A DNA stretch of 19,520 bases from RYN-230 sp036509255 (GTDB lineage Bacteria > Actinomycetota > Actinomycetes > Streptosporangiales > Streptosporangiaceae): NCBI GenBank assembly GCA_036509255.1, contig DATCFY010000095.1, positions 1 through 19,520 of the forward strand, in the 5' to 3' direction. Position numbers and translations under genes: made by a program. The notes under the pieces were generated by a model, which was not told the DNA's origin, made no database searches, and saw only the letters and a program-made list of their open reading frames with translations. Position 1 is the first letter of the stretch. Each line of letters begins with the position of its first letter. This document shows, piece after piece, positions 6,999 to 13,970 of this stretch.

Positions 6999-8156
6999 CT
7001 ACGCGCTAGGGTGCAGCCGGGTCAGCGCGAATTCCCGGTGACCGAGGGCTTCCGCACACGTGAGGCGCCCATTGACAGTGCGGTCGATCACATCTTCCAG
7101 CCTGTCTCCCGCTGCCGCCAAGTCGTAGTCCAGCTGAAGTAGGCCGGACACGTCCACGTCGATGTGCTCACTCATGGTGGACCGCGTCAGCGGGTTCGCG
7201 GTGATCTTGATGACCGGCTCGACCGGGTGGCCGACGACGTTGCCCTGGCCGGTCGGGAACAGGTGGATGACCGCCCCGGCGGCCGCGGTCAGCGTGATGA
7301 ACTCGGCCGCCGCGCAGGACGTGTCCATGAAGTTGAGCCCGGCCCGGCTCGGCCGTTCGGCCGGGGCCAGCGCGTCCACCACCGGCGCGGTCCCGGTCTT
7401 CTGGATGTTGCCCAGCGCCTTCTCCTCGATCGTGGACAGGCCCCCCCGGATGTTGCCCTGAGTTGGCTGCGAGCCGAGCAGGTTGGCCCCGGTCCGCTCG
7501 ACCAGGGCGAAGTAGTCGTCGAAGAAACCCTGGAACTTCTTGCGCACCTCGTCGGTGGCGCACCGCTCCGCGATCAGGTGCTCGCCCCCGGTCAGCTCGG
7601 TGGTCTCGCCGAAGATCACCGTGCCGCCCGCCGCGATGTGCCGGTCCACCGCCACCGACGTTGCCGGGTTGGAGCCCAGGCCGCTGGTGGTGTCGGACTC
7701 GCCGCACTTGATGCTCATCAGGAGCTCGCCGCGCTCGACGGGAACCCGGGACAGCTCGCTGGCGTCCTGCAGCAGCTGGGCGGCCCGGCGCCCGGCCATC
7801 TCCAGGATGCGCAGGTCGCCGTGGCGCTCGATGGAGAACTGGGCCACCGGCTTGCCGGTCTCCGCGATGCCGCTGGCGATCCGCTCGGTCCAGGCAGGCT
7901 CGATGCCGATGACGACGACCGCGGCGACGTTAGGGTTCGCCCCGGTCCCGATCATGGTCTGGAAGAAGAGATCCAGGTCGGCCCCGAACTGCAGCCGCCC
8001 GTACGGGTGCGGCAGGGCGAGCGTGCCCGGGATGGCCCGGGCGACGGACTCCGCGGCCGCGTTGGACAGGTCGTCGACCGGCAGGATCAGCACGTGGTTG
8101 CGGATCCCGACCCGGCCGTCGGCCCGCCGGTAGCCAGTCAGACGCTTTTCTGCCAC
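6999..8156 (-). CDS. UxaA-family lyase large subunit, similar to (2R)-sulfolactate sulfo-lyase SuyB
   Basis: This 385-residue catalytic subunit lacks the N-terminal SAF domain, which the overlapping upstream gene supplies. Family motifs are MSIKCGESDTTSGLGSNPA, GGLSTIEEKALGNIQKTG and FPTGQGNVVGHPVEPVIKITANP. Altronate dehydratase UxaA has Cys in its SHTYGC and GLGCEN motifs; here they read PHPYGRLQFG and GIEPAW. That pattern, with the RLTGYRRADGRVGIRNHV opening, agrees with SuyB as I remember it. SuyAB splits sulfolactate into pyruvate and sulfite. A split altronate- or galactarate-type dehydratase acting on another hydroxy acid remains possible. The GTG start at 8156 follows GAGGAG and overlaps the small-subunit gene by 19 bp. 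Family certain; substrate moderate. Confidence 0.85.
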   Translation of the reverse strand: MAEKRLTGYRRADGRVGIRNHVLILPVDDLSNAAAESVARAIPGTLALPHPYGRLQFGADLDLFFQTMIGTGANPNVAAVVVIGIEPAWTERIASGIAETGKPVAQFSIERHGDLRILEMAGRRAAQLLQDASELSRVPVERGELLMSIKCGESDTTSGLGSNPATSVAVDRHIAAGGTVIFGETTELTGGEHLIAERCATDEVRKKFQGFFDDYFALVERTGANLLGSQPTQGNIRGGLSTIEEKALGNIQKTGTAPVVDALAPAERPSRAGLNFMDTSCAAAEFITLTAAAGAVIHLFPTGQGNVVGHPVEPVIKITANPLTRSTMSEHIDVDVSGLLQLDYDLAAAGDRLEDVIDRTVNGRLTCAEALGHREFALTRLHPSA

Positions 8157-8458
8157 CGCGCGCTCCTCAGGTTGTGGGTGTGCACCAGCTCTCCGGCCTT
8201 GACCGGGCCCCGGGTGAGGCCGATCAGCACGCCGTACTCCCGCACGTCCGCGTGCTCGCCCAGGTCGCGCAAGGCGATCTTGTGCCCGAGCGGGATGGCG
8301 TCCCGGGCGGTGACCCCGAAGCGGTCCCCGGAGTCCAGGTAGGCGGCGCTGGCCGCGCCCGGGCCGGTGTCGCGTACCGCGACCGCCACGTCGTCGCCCT
8401 GGCGGTGGGCCAGGAAATCCACCCCGCCCGGGGCGGGGAAGGAGGCGGGTTCAGTCAC
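8138..8458 (-). CDS. UxaA-family lyase small subunit (SAF domain), similar to SuyA
   Basis: This 106-residue protein corresponds to the N-terminal domain of UxaA-type dehydratases. After ~45 residues it shows the SAF core VTARDAIPLGHKIALRDL, then YGVLIGLTRGPVKAGELVHTHN and an end (LRSARW) that resembles SuyA more than UxaA. Such small subunits form a heteromer with the large subunit encoded next. The GTG at 8458 is preceded by GGAGG at a good distance. It is the first gene of the minus operon. Its start lies 13 bases inside a conserved GntR-type operator (8471-8480), so its expression is likely repressed by the GntR protein of the same operon. Confidence 0.82.
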   Translation of the reverse strand: MTEPASFPAPGGVDFLAHRQGDDVAVAVRDTGPGAASAAYLDSGDRFGVTARDAIPLGHKIALRDLGEHADVREYGVLIGLTRGPVKAGELVHTHNLRSARWQKSV

Positions 8459-8470
8459 GTAAAACCTCCG

Positions 8471-8480
8471 TGGTCAGACC
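8471..8480. promoter_or_regulatory. GntR/FadR-type operator site 1 (TGGTCAGACC)
   Basis: The GGTC-A-GACC dyad matches the TGGTCnGACC core typical of FadR-subfamily regulators. It lies about 14-23 bases downstream of the predicted start point of the lyase operon, where binding would block elongation. An identical 10-mer lies at 8632. Confidence 0.6.
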
Positions 8481-8499
8481 TCTTCTGCTTCCGAAACGT

Positions 8500-8529
8500 A
8501 CCGTAGGGCTCGTGCCGAAAGCGTGTCAA
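8500..8529 (-). promoter_or_regulatory. Predicted promoter of the lyase/gntR operon
   Basis: On the minus strand TTGACA (8529-8524) and TACGGT (8505-8500) are separated by 18 bases. The predicted transcript start is near 8493. The leader contains operator site 1 and the GGAGG of the small-subunit gene. Confidence 0.6.
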
Positions 8530-8588
8530 ACAGGACCCTAAGAAGTGCTGTAACTGCTGGACAAACACTCACAGAGCCGGTCAAATTA

Positions 8589-8618
8589 TTGACACACAAG
8601 CGGCGTCCTGGCTAGTGT
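8589..8618 (+). promoter_or_regulatory. Predicted promoter of the transporter/dehydrogenase operon
   Basis: TTGACA (8589-8594) and TAGTGT (8613-8618) are 18 bases apart, a typical actinobacterial promoter. A small dyad, GTGTC-CCC-GACAC (8615-8627), overlaps the -10 box and start point and may be an extra binding site. The predicted start near 8625 lies just before operator site 2. Confidence 0.6.
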
Positions 8619-8631
8619 CCCCGACACAAAG

Positions 8632-8641
8632 TGGTCAGACC
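8632..8641. promoter_or_regulatory. GntR/FadR-type operator site 2 (TGGTCAGACC)
   Basis: This is the same 10-mer as site 1, lying about 7-16 bases past the predicted start of the plus-strand operon. The two sites mirror each other across the divergent promoters. Confidence 0.6.
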
Positions 8642-8680
8642 TTAGACGACCGTCCGAGAATCGATGGCAAGGAGGCCGCC

Positions 8681-9535
8681 GTGCCGGACAGGGCTCTACC
8701 GGGTGCTCCGGCCGGAGCGCCGACCGCCGCCCAGGACCCGGCTAGCGGCCGGATCGACTGCGAGAACGTCTACAAGTGGTTCCCCGGCGGGATCGTCCTG
8801 GAGGACGTCAGCCTGACCGTCGAGACGGGCCAGTTCGTATGCATCGTCGGCCCGTCCGGGTGTGGCAAGACCACGCTGCTGCGGATGATGGCCGGGCTGG
8901 CCGAAGTCGATCATGGCCAGGTCAGCATCGGCGGCGCGCCGGTCACCGGGCCCAACCGGCGGGTCGCCGTCGTGTTCCAGCACTTCGGCCTGTTCCCGTG
9001 GAAGACCGTGCAGCGCAACGTAGCCCTCCCGCTGAACCTGGCCAAGACGGGCCGGGCCGAGACGGAGCGCCGGGTCAGCGAGGCGATCCGGACGGTCGGC
9101 CTGACCGGCCACGAGCGCAAGTACCCGGCCCAGCTCTCCGGTGGCATGAAACAGCGGGCCGGGCTGGCCCGGGCCCTGGCCACCGCGCCGGATGTGCTGC
9201 TCATGGATGAGCCGTTCGCGGCGGTGGACGCCCAGGTCCGGGAGGTGCTGCAGGAGGACCTGCTGGCCCTGCGGGACCGGCTCCGGCAGACCATCGTCTT
9301 CATCACGCACAGCATCGACGAGGCCATCACCCTGGGGGACCGGATCATCGTGATGGGCACCCGGCCGGGCCGGATCGTCCGGGACGTGCTGGTGCCCATC
9401 GAGCAGCCGCGCACCATCGCCCAGGTCCGGCGGCACCCGGCCTACACGGGCCTGCGCGAGGAGATCTGGCAGCAGCTACGCCAGTCCGCTGCGGAGCAGG
9501 CCGGAGAACCAGCGGAACAGGCAGGTGACGCATGA
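8681..9535 (+). CDS. ABC transporter ATP-binding protein, nitrate/sulfonate/taurine type (SsuB/TauB-like)
   Basis: This 284-residue importer ATPase has Walker A GPSGCGKTT, Q-loop VVFQHFGLFPW, signature LSGGMKQR, Walker B VLLMDEPFAAVD and switch His in FITHSIDEA. The QHFGLFPWKTV stretch and the tail (GTRPGRIVRDVLVPIEQPR) are typical of the SsuB/TauB/NrtD branch. I place the start at GTG 8681, which has AAGGAGG (8669-8675) 5 bases upstream. An in-frame GTG at 8615 would add 22 residues but lies inside the predicted -10 box with no ribosome binding site. It is first in a seven-gene plus-strand operon under GntR operator site 2. The stop overlaps the permease start (ATGA). It would power uptake of the cluster's substrate, plausibly an organic sulfonate or other small anion. 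Confidence 0.9.
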   Translation: MPDRALPGAPAGAPTAAQDPASGRIDCENVYKWFPGGIVLEDVSLTVETGQFVCIVGPSGCGKTTLLRMMAGLAEVDHGQVSIGGAPVTGPNRRVAVVFQHFGLFPWKTVQRNVALPLNLAKTGRAETERRVSEAIRTVGLTGHERKYPAQLSGGMKQRAGLARALATAPDVLLMDEPFAAVDAQVREVLQEDLLALRDRLRQTIVFITHSIDEAITLGDRIIVMGTRPGRIVRDVLVPIEQPRTIAQVRRHPAYTGLREEIWQQLRQSAAEQAGEPAEQAGDA

Positions 9536-10477
9536 GCGAGCTGACGGGCCGGGACACCGGGTCAGTCGGGGCGCCCAGGCCGGCCGGGTCCGCCGGGCCG
9601 GCCGGGGGGGGCCGGGGCGAGCCCGGGCTCCGCCGCCGGGGGCCAGGGCCCGCAGGCCTCCCCGAAAGTCGGTGAAAGCAGAGAGCAGATCGAGGCGGCG
9701 ATCGAGCAGCGGCAGCGCCAGCGCTCGCGCCGCAGCCGCCGCATCTACCTGCTGATCCGAATCGTCTCGCTGGTCATCGTGCTGGCCGCCTGGCAGTACT
9801 ACGGCTCCAAGGCCACGGCGATCGTCTTCGACCCGCTGACCCGGGTACTGGGCGCGCTGGTTGACCTGTTCCGGCACCAGGGGCTGGGGAGCGCCCTCTG
9901 GTACAGCGTGTGGACCTTCGCCGTCGGCTACCTGATCGGCGTGGTCGCGGGGGTGGCGCTCGGTATGTTCATCGGCGCCTACCGCCGGGTCGAGGCCGCG
10001 GTCGGGCTGTACGTGTACGCGCTGTACGCGACCCCGATGGTGGCGATCGTCCCGCTGCTGAGCATCTGGCTCGGCTTCGGGGTGTTCACCCAGGAGCTGA
10101 TCATCGCCCTGTTCGTGCTCTTCCCCTGCGTGGTCAGCGTGTCCTACGGGGTCAGGAACATCGACGGCGACCTGCTCGAGGTGGCCCGCTCGCTGCGGAT
10201 GGGCCGGGCCGGCCTGTGGCGCCATGTCTTGCTGCCCGGTACCGCGCCTTACATCGCGTCCGGTGCCGCCCAGGGCGTGGCCATGGGCCTGGTCGGCATG
10301 TTCATCGCCGAGATCTTCACCCAGCTCAGCGGGCTCGGCAACCTGCTCGAAACTGCGGCGCAGACCTATCACACCGATCAGGCCCTGGCCGTTCTCCTGG
10401 TGATCATGGCTCTCGGCGTGATCCTCCGCGGCCTGATCACCCTCGTCCAGCGCAAGGTCGCCCCGTGGGCGCAATGA
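9532..10477 (+). CDS. ABC transporter permease (SsuC/TauC-like), frameshifted near its N-terminus in an 8-G run
   Basis: This is the membrane subunit of the uptake system, with about six hydrophobic segments. The permease loop reads EVARSLRMGRAGLWRHVLLPGTAPYIASG, and the C-terminal ALGVILRGLITLVQRKVAPW is typical of SsuC/TauC. The natural start is ATG 9532, overlapping the ATPase stop (ATGA), but that frame ends at a TGA at 9673-9675 after 47 codons. The permease frame continues upstream without ATG or GTG to 9545. Its pre-membrane part (ESREQIEAAIEQRQRQRSRR before the first helix) looks genuine. Removing one G from the eight at 9604-9611 joins the two frames perfectly. As given, the first usable start is GTG 9779, which loses part of the first helix. 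The cause may be sequencing error, mutation or slippage. Confidence 0.8.
9604..9611 (+). other. Homopolymer of eight G at the permease frameshift
   Basis: With seven G the ATG at 9532 reads straight into the permease frame. With eight it stops at 9675. The run lies in a low-complexity Gly/Pro/Ala linker before the first membrane helix, where length change would be tolerated. Confidence 0.75.
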
Positions 10478-10509
10478 CGCATCAGCGTCCCCATCAAATG
10501 AGGAATCCG

Positions 10510-11583
10510 ATGAAAGAACCTTCTGCCCTCCGCCGCATCGTCCGGCGTCCCGGCCGGCCCCGCTGGACGGCGCTGGCCGCCGCCGGCACCGTGGCCGCGC
10601 TGGGACTATCCGCCTGCGGCAGCTCCGCCAGCTCCACGTCCTCCTCCTCGAGCGACCCCAACGCCTGGGCCTCGGTCAACGTCGGGATCGCGCTGTCCCC
10701 GCCGAAGGCCATCTTCTTCGGCCCCTACGTGGCGCAGCAGGAGGGCTTCTTCAGCAAGGAGCACCTGCACGTCAAGTTCATCAGCATGCCGAACGGCCTG
10801 CAGACCGAGCTGGGCACCACCGCTGGCAGCATCGACTTCGGCTTCAGCTCGGGCACCGACTCGATCGAGGCCGCGGCGCAGCACGCGCCGATCCACGCCA
10901 TCTGGGCCTACGGCACCAAGCTGGACACCCAGTGCATCGACGCCCCCGGCATCAGCACCGCGAAGGGCCTGATCGGCAAGCCGGTCGGGTCCACCGGGAC
11001 GGACGGGTTCTCCATCACGCTGCTGCAGGCCTGCCTGGAGCCCGCCGGGGTCAGCCTGAGCCAGGTCAAGCCGATCAACATGGTGCGGTCGGAGTTCGTG
11101 CCGGCCATGGTCGCCAAGAAGATCGACGCGGCCGTGTTCCACGCCGACGACGCTTATGTCATCACCCACCAGCTCAAGGGGGCGAAGGTGCTCTCGTCGG
11201 AGTACAAGGTCTTCCCGAACTGGTGGTACGGCGGGGTCAGCATGCTCGACAAGTACGGCCAGGCGCACAAGGCGGTCGTGGTCCGTTTCCTGACCGCGAT
11301 GATGCTGGCCGACCGCTGGATGAACGACCCGGCGCACACCAGCGCACTGATCGCGCTGGGCACCAAGGTCAGCGGGGAGGACCAGGCCGCGGTCGCGTAC
11401 GCGGTGAAGTTCCTGCAGTCCGCCAAGACCTGGCCGGACGGGACCGGGCTCAACCCGGCCGCGGTCAACTACACGGCCGGCGTGCTGGCTAAGTACAAGG
11501 ACATCCCCAGCCAGCCGACCTACAGCCAGATCGTCGACCCGCAGTACGCCAACGCGGCCGCGGCCAAGCTGGGCGCCTCGTGA
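10510..11583 (+). CDS. ABC transporter substrate-binding lipoprotein (NMT1/SsuA-like)
   Basis: This 357-residue extracellular binding protein opens with a basic n-region (RRIVRRPGRPR) and a hydrophobic core. The lipobox LSAC follows, and a Ser-rich linker leads to the mature domain. The mature part follows the NMT1/THI5-SsuA pattern: PYVAQQEGFFSKEHLHVKFI, a GSIDFGFSSGTDSIEAA segment, then GLIGKPVGSTGTDGFS and VRSEFVPAMVAKKIDAAVF. Such proteins bind sulfonates, taurine, nitrate or pyrimidine precursors. I chose ATG 10510 because GAGGA (10500-10504) precedes it; ATG 10498 has no such site. It starts 32 bases after the permease stop, the widest gap in the operon, and ends in a GTGA overlap with the next gene. 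Ligand unknown. Confidence 0.88.
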   Translation: MKEPSALRRIVRRPGRPRWTALAAAGTVAALGLSACGSSASSTSSSSSDPNAWASVNVGIALSPPKAIFFGPYVAQQEGFFSKEHLHVKFISMPNGLQTELGTTAGSIDFGFSSGTDSIEAAAQHAPIHAIWAYGTKLDTQCIDAPGISTAKGLIGKPVGSTGTDGFSITLLQACLEPAGVSLSQVKPINMVRSEFVPAMVAKKIDAAVFHADDAYVITHQLKGAKVLSSEYKVFPNWWYGGVSMLDKYGQAHKAVVVRFLTAMMLADRWMNDPAHTSALIALGTKVSGEDQAAVAYAVKFLQSAKTWPDGTGLNPAAVNYTAGVLAKYKDIPSQPTYSQIVDPQYANAAAAKLGAS

Positions 11584-12721
11584 CGGAAGCGGATTCCGCG
11601 GACCGCGCCGGCCGCGGCCAGGCCCCGGGGAGCCCGGTTCCGCCGGGCTCTGGCCCGGTCGGCCTGGCCGCGGTCGGCCTCGGCCGGTGGGCCCGGGTGA
11701 TGGCCCGGGCCTACGCCGGCAGTCCCCTGGTCGAGCTGCGCACCTGCTTCACCCGCAACCCGGAGCGGCGCAAGCCTTCGCCGCTGACTTCGGCTGCGGC
11801 CAGGACGAGTCGCTCGGGGCGCTGCTGGCCCGCCGCGACGTCGACGGCATTGTGATCACCGCGCCCAACGACCAGCACGCGCCGATCATCGAGGCTGCGG
11901 CCGCCCGCGGCAAGCACGTGTACACCGAGAAGCCGGTCGCGGTGGCCCTGGCCGACCTGCGCCGGATCCGGGCCGCGGTGCTCGGCTCCGGGATCGTGTT
12001 CGCGTGCGGGCACAGCGCCCGGCGCCTGTCCGGGCTGCGGGCCATGAGAAGCATGCTGGACAGCGGGGCCGCGGGTGCCCCCTCGATGGTGGAGGCGGTG
12101 TTCGGGAACGAGCGCGGCCTCGAGCTCAAGGAAGGTGACTGGCGGGCGGACCCGGTCCAGGCGCCCGGTGGCCCGCTGACCCAGCTGGGCATCCACCAGA
12201 TCGACAACCTGCAGTACCTGCTCGGCCCGGCCCGCCGGGCGGTGGCCATGGGCCAGGCGCCCCGCCCCGGGATCGCCAACCTGCTGGCCGTCGGGGTCCT
12301 GCTCGAGTTCGACGAGTCCCTCGGCTACCTGGGCTGCAACTGGCTCTCCCCGGGCAGCTTCACCATCGACGTGTACGCACGCCTGGCGCGGCTCCGCTAC
12401 GAGCTGGACTTCTCCTGGTGGAGCACCTCGGCCCAGACCGACGCGCACACCCGGCTGACCCGGACCGTGATCGCGGCGGACAGCGCCAACCCGGACGCCC
12501 GCGTCCTGGCCACCGAGGAGGTGCCGCTGCCGCCCCGCGATCATCTCCGCGAGGAGATCGAGGAGTTCGCCGGGGCGATCCGCGGCACGGCCCAGGTCGA
12601 GGTGGGCCTGGCCGAGGCGCTGGCCAACGTCGCGGTGCTGCAGGCCGCGGCGCGATCGCTGCGCACCGGGCAGCCCACCGAGACCAGCGAGATCATGGCC
12701 GAGATCGAGGAGCCAGGCTGA
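11580..12721 (+). pseudogene. Gfo/Idh/MocA-family oxidoreductase, interrupted by a one-base deletion
   Basis: This is an NAD(P)-dependent sugar or polyol dehydrogenase-like enzyme of about 380 residues if repaired. The GTG at 11580 (GTGA overlap with the binding protein) opens a Rossmann fold: VGLAAVGLGRWARVMARAYAG, then ELRTCFTRNPE. The frame then turns to nonsense and stops at 11855. The remainder continues one frame over: AQAFAADFG, VDGIVITAPNDQHA, then EKPVAVALADL (EKP motif) and the C-terminal domain with GGPLTQLGIHQIDNLQYLLG, ending at 12721. Adding one base at about 11766-11768 gives RNPERAQAFAADFG, exactly the family pattern, so the lesion is a single missing base. No homopolymer is involved. 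The stop overlaps the creatininase-family start (TGATG). Either the gene is inactive or the sequence has an error here. Confidence 0.82.
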
Positions 12722-13542
12722 TGGCGCCCGCACCCGCCGCCCGGCCCAGCCGGCGGTTCGACGAGCTGACCGACCCGGAGATCGCCGCCGCGCTGGCCCG
12801 CAGCCCCCGGGTGATCCTGCCCATGGGCAGCGTCGAGCAGCACGGCCCGCACCTGCCGACCGGGACCGACTTCTTCGCCGCCACCGCGATCGCGGACGAG
12901 GTGGCCGGGCACGTCGACGCCCTGGTGCTGCCGCTGTGCCCGCTGGGCGTGACCCCCATGCACATGCCGTACCCGGGGACGGTGTCGCTGCGGCCCGGCA
13001 CGCTGCAGGACGTGGTGATCGACATCGGCTCCTCGCTGGCCGCGCACGGTGCGCAGGAGTTCGTGATCCTGAACTGGCACGAGGGCAACATCCCGGCCCT
13101 GGCCCTGGCGGCCGAGCGGCTGCACCGGGAGATCGGCCTGGCCGTGGTCGTGGTCCAGGCCTGTTACGTCGCCGAGGAGCGTTTCGGGCCGCGGGCCGGG
13201 GGGCTGACCCACGGCGGCAAGATCGAGACCTGGTCGGTGCTGTGCTGCCGCCCCGACCTCGTGCACCTGGACCGGGCCGAGGGCAGCGGGGACCGGCAGC
13301 GCGGTGAGCTGGCCGACCAGCTCCGCCGGGACCGCTCGTTCCAGCCGGTGCTCACCGACGTCCGGACCATGTCGCTCACCGGCTGGTACGGCGATCCCGC
13401 TGGGGCGAGTGAGGATGAGGCGAAGGTTTTCGTTGCGGAGATAGGGACGGAAATCGCGGCGCGCCTGGACCGTGTGCTCCAGGCCCTCGCCACGGTTCAG
13501 CCAGGAGTTCAGCCAGGAGTTCAGCCAGGAGGTCCGGCATGA
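12721..13542 (+). CDS. Creatininase-family amidohydrolase
   Basis: This 273-residue metal-dependent hydrolase has the family N-terminal motif ILPMGSVEQHGPHLPTGTD (about residues 33-53), which supplies Glu, His and Asp metal ligands. PYPGTVSLRPGTL and a central NWHEGN (the family form is NGHxxN) follow, then THGGKIETWSVL (usually HAGxxETS). Creatininase relatives open cyclic amides or deformylate intermediates; they include creatininase, MftE and the archaeal ArfB. The substrate cannot be read from the sequence, and the altered second and third motifs argue against true creatininase activity. An upstream extension of this frame (to 12418) lies inside the previous gene. The ATG overlaps the previous stop by 1 bp. 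The C-terminus ends in three VQPG repeats encoded by a 12-bp tandem repeat. Confidence 0.87.
   Translation: MAPAPAARPSRRFDELTDPEIAAALARSPRVILPMGSVEQHGPHLPTGTDFFAATAIADEVAGHVDALVLPLCPLGVTPMHMPYPGTVSLRPGTLQDVVIDIGSSLAAHGAQEFVILNWHEGNIPALALAAERLHREIGLAVVVVQACYVAEERFGPRAGGLTHGGKIETWSVLCCRPDLVHLDRAEGSGDRQRGELADQLRRDRSFQPVLTDVRTMSLTGWYGDPAGASEDEAKVFVAEIGTEIAARLDRVLQALATVQPGVQPGVQPGGPA
13495..13530 (+). repeat. Three tandem 12-bp repeats (GTTCAGCCAGGA), each carrying a Shine-Dalgarno core
   Basis: Perfect copies lie at 13495-13506, 13507-13518 and 13519-13530. Each encodes Val-Gln-Pro-Gly at the end of the creatininase-family protein, and each contains AGGA-G. The last copy merges into AGGAGG (13527-13532), the ribosome binding site of the cupin gene at 13539. 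Confidence 0.85.
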
Positions 13543-13970
13543 CGGACGTGATCGCGGCCGGGGGCGGCCGCGTCCTTACGCTGCCCGGGCGGTCCGCGGC
13601 GGAGCTGGTGTCCGGGGCCGAGGGCGGCTACGACGTGACGGTCCGGCGGGTGACGATCCCGCCCCAGGGCGGCTCCGGGCCGGCCCGTGGCCCGCACTGG
13701 CACGACGGGTGCCCGGAGGTCATCGTGATCGTCTCCGGGGCAGGGGAGTTCACCACGCCGTCGCGGACCTGGCCGGTGGGACCGGGTGACGTGATCGTGG
13801 TCTCGCCCGGGGAACCGCACCAGACCCGCAACCCCGGCCCTGGTGACCTGGTCAGCCTGTGCTTCTTCCCGGTGCCCGACCTGGCCGCGGTGACCAGTGA
13901 GCCAGCCGCCGGGCCGGCCGGCGATCCTGCCGCCGGGCCGGCCAGCACGCAGGGCGGGGCGGCCCGGTGA
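13539..13970 (+). CDS. Cupin-domain protein
   Basis: This small 143-residue protein has one cupin barrel. Motif 1 is GPHWHDGCPEVIVIVSGAGEF, with two His and a Glu as likely metal ligands. Motif 2 is GPGDVIVVSPGEPHQTRNPG, with the fourth ligand His. The C-terminal ~30 residues are an Ala/Gly/Pro tail with two copies of a 15-bp repeat (13905-13919 and 13929-13943). Such single-domain cupins act as sugar-phosphate or keto-acid isomerases, dioxygenase-like enzymes or ligand sensors, and the sequence does not choose among these. It has a strong AGGAGG site, an ATGA overlap with the creatininase-family gene and a GTGA overlap with the dehydrogenase, so it is part of the catabolic operon. Confidence 0.85.
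   Translation: MTDVIAAGGGRVLTLPGRSAAELVSGAEGGYDVTVRRVTIPPQGGSGPARGPHWHDGCPEVIVIVSGAGEFTTPSRTWPVGPGDVIVVSPGEPHQTRNPGPGDLVSLCFFPVPDLAAVTSEPAAGPAGDPAAGPASTQGGAAR

Noticed and set aside
8615..8680. Earlier GTG start (8615) for the importer ATPase
   Set aside because: It lies within the predicted -10 box and upstream of the predicted transcript start, with no ribosome binding site; GTG 8681 has AAGGAGG.
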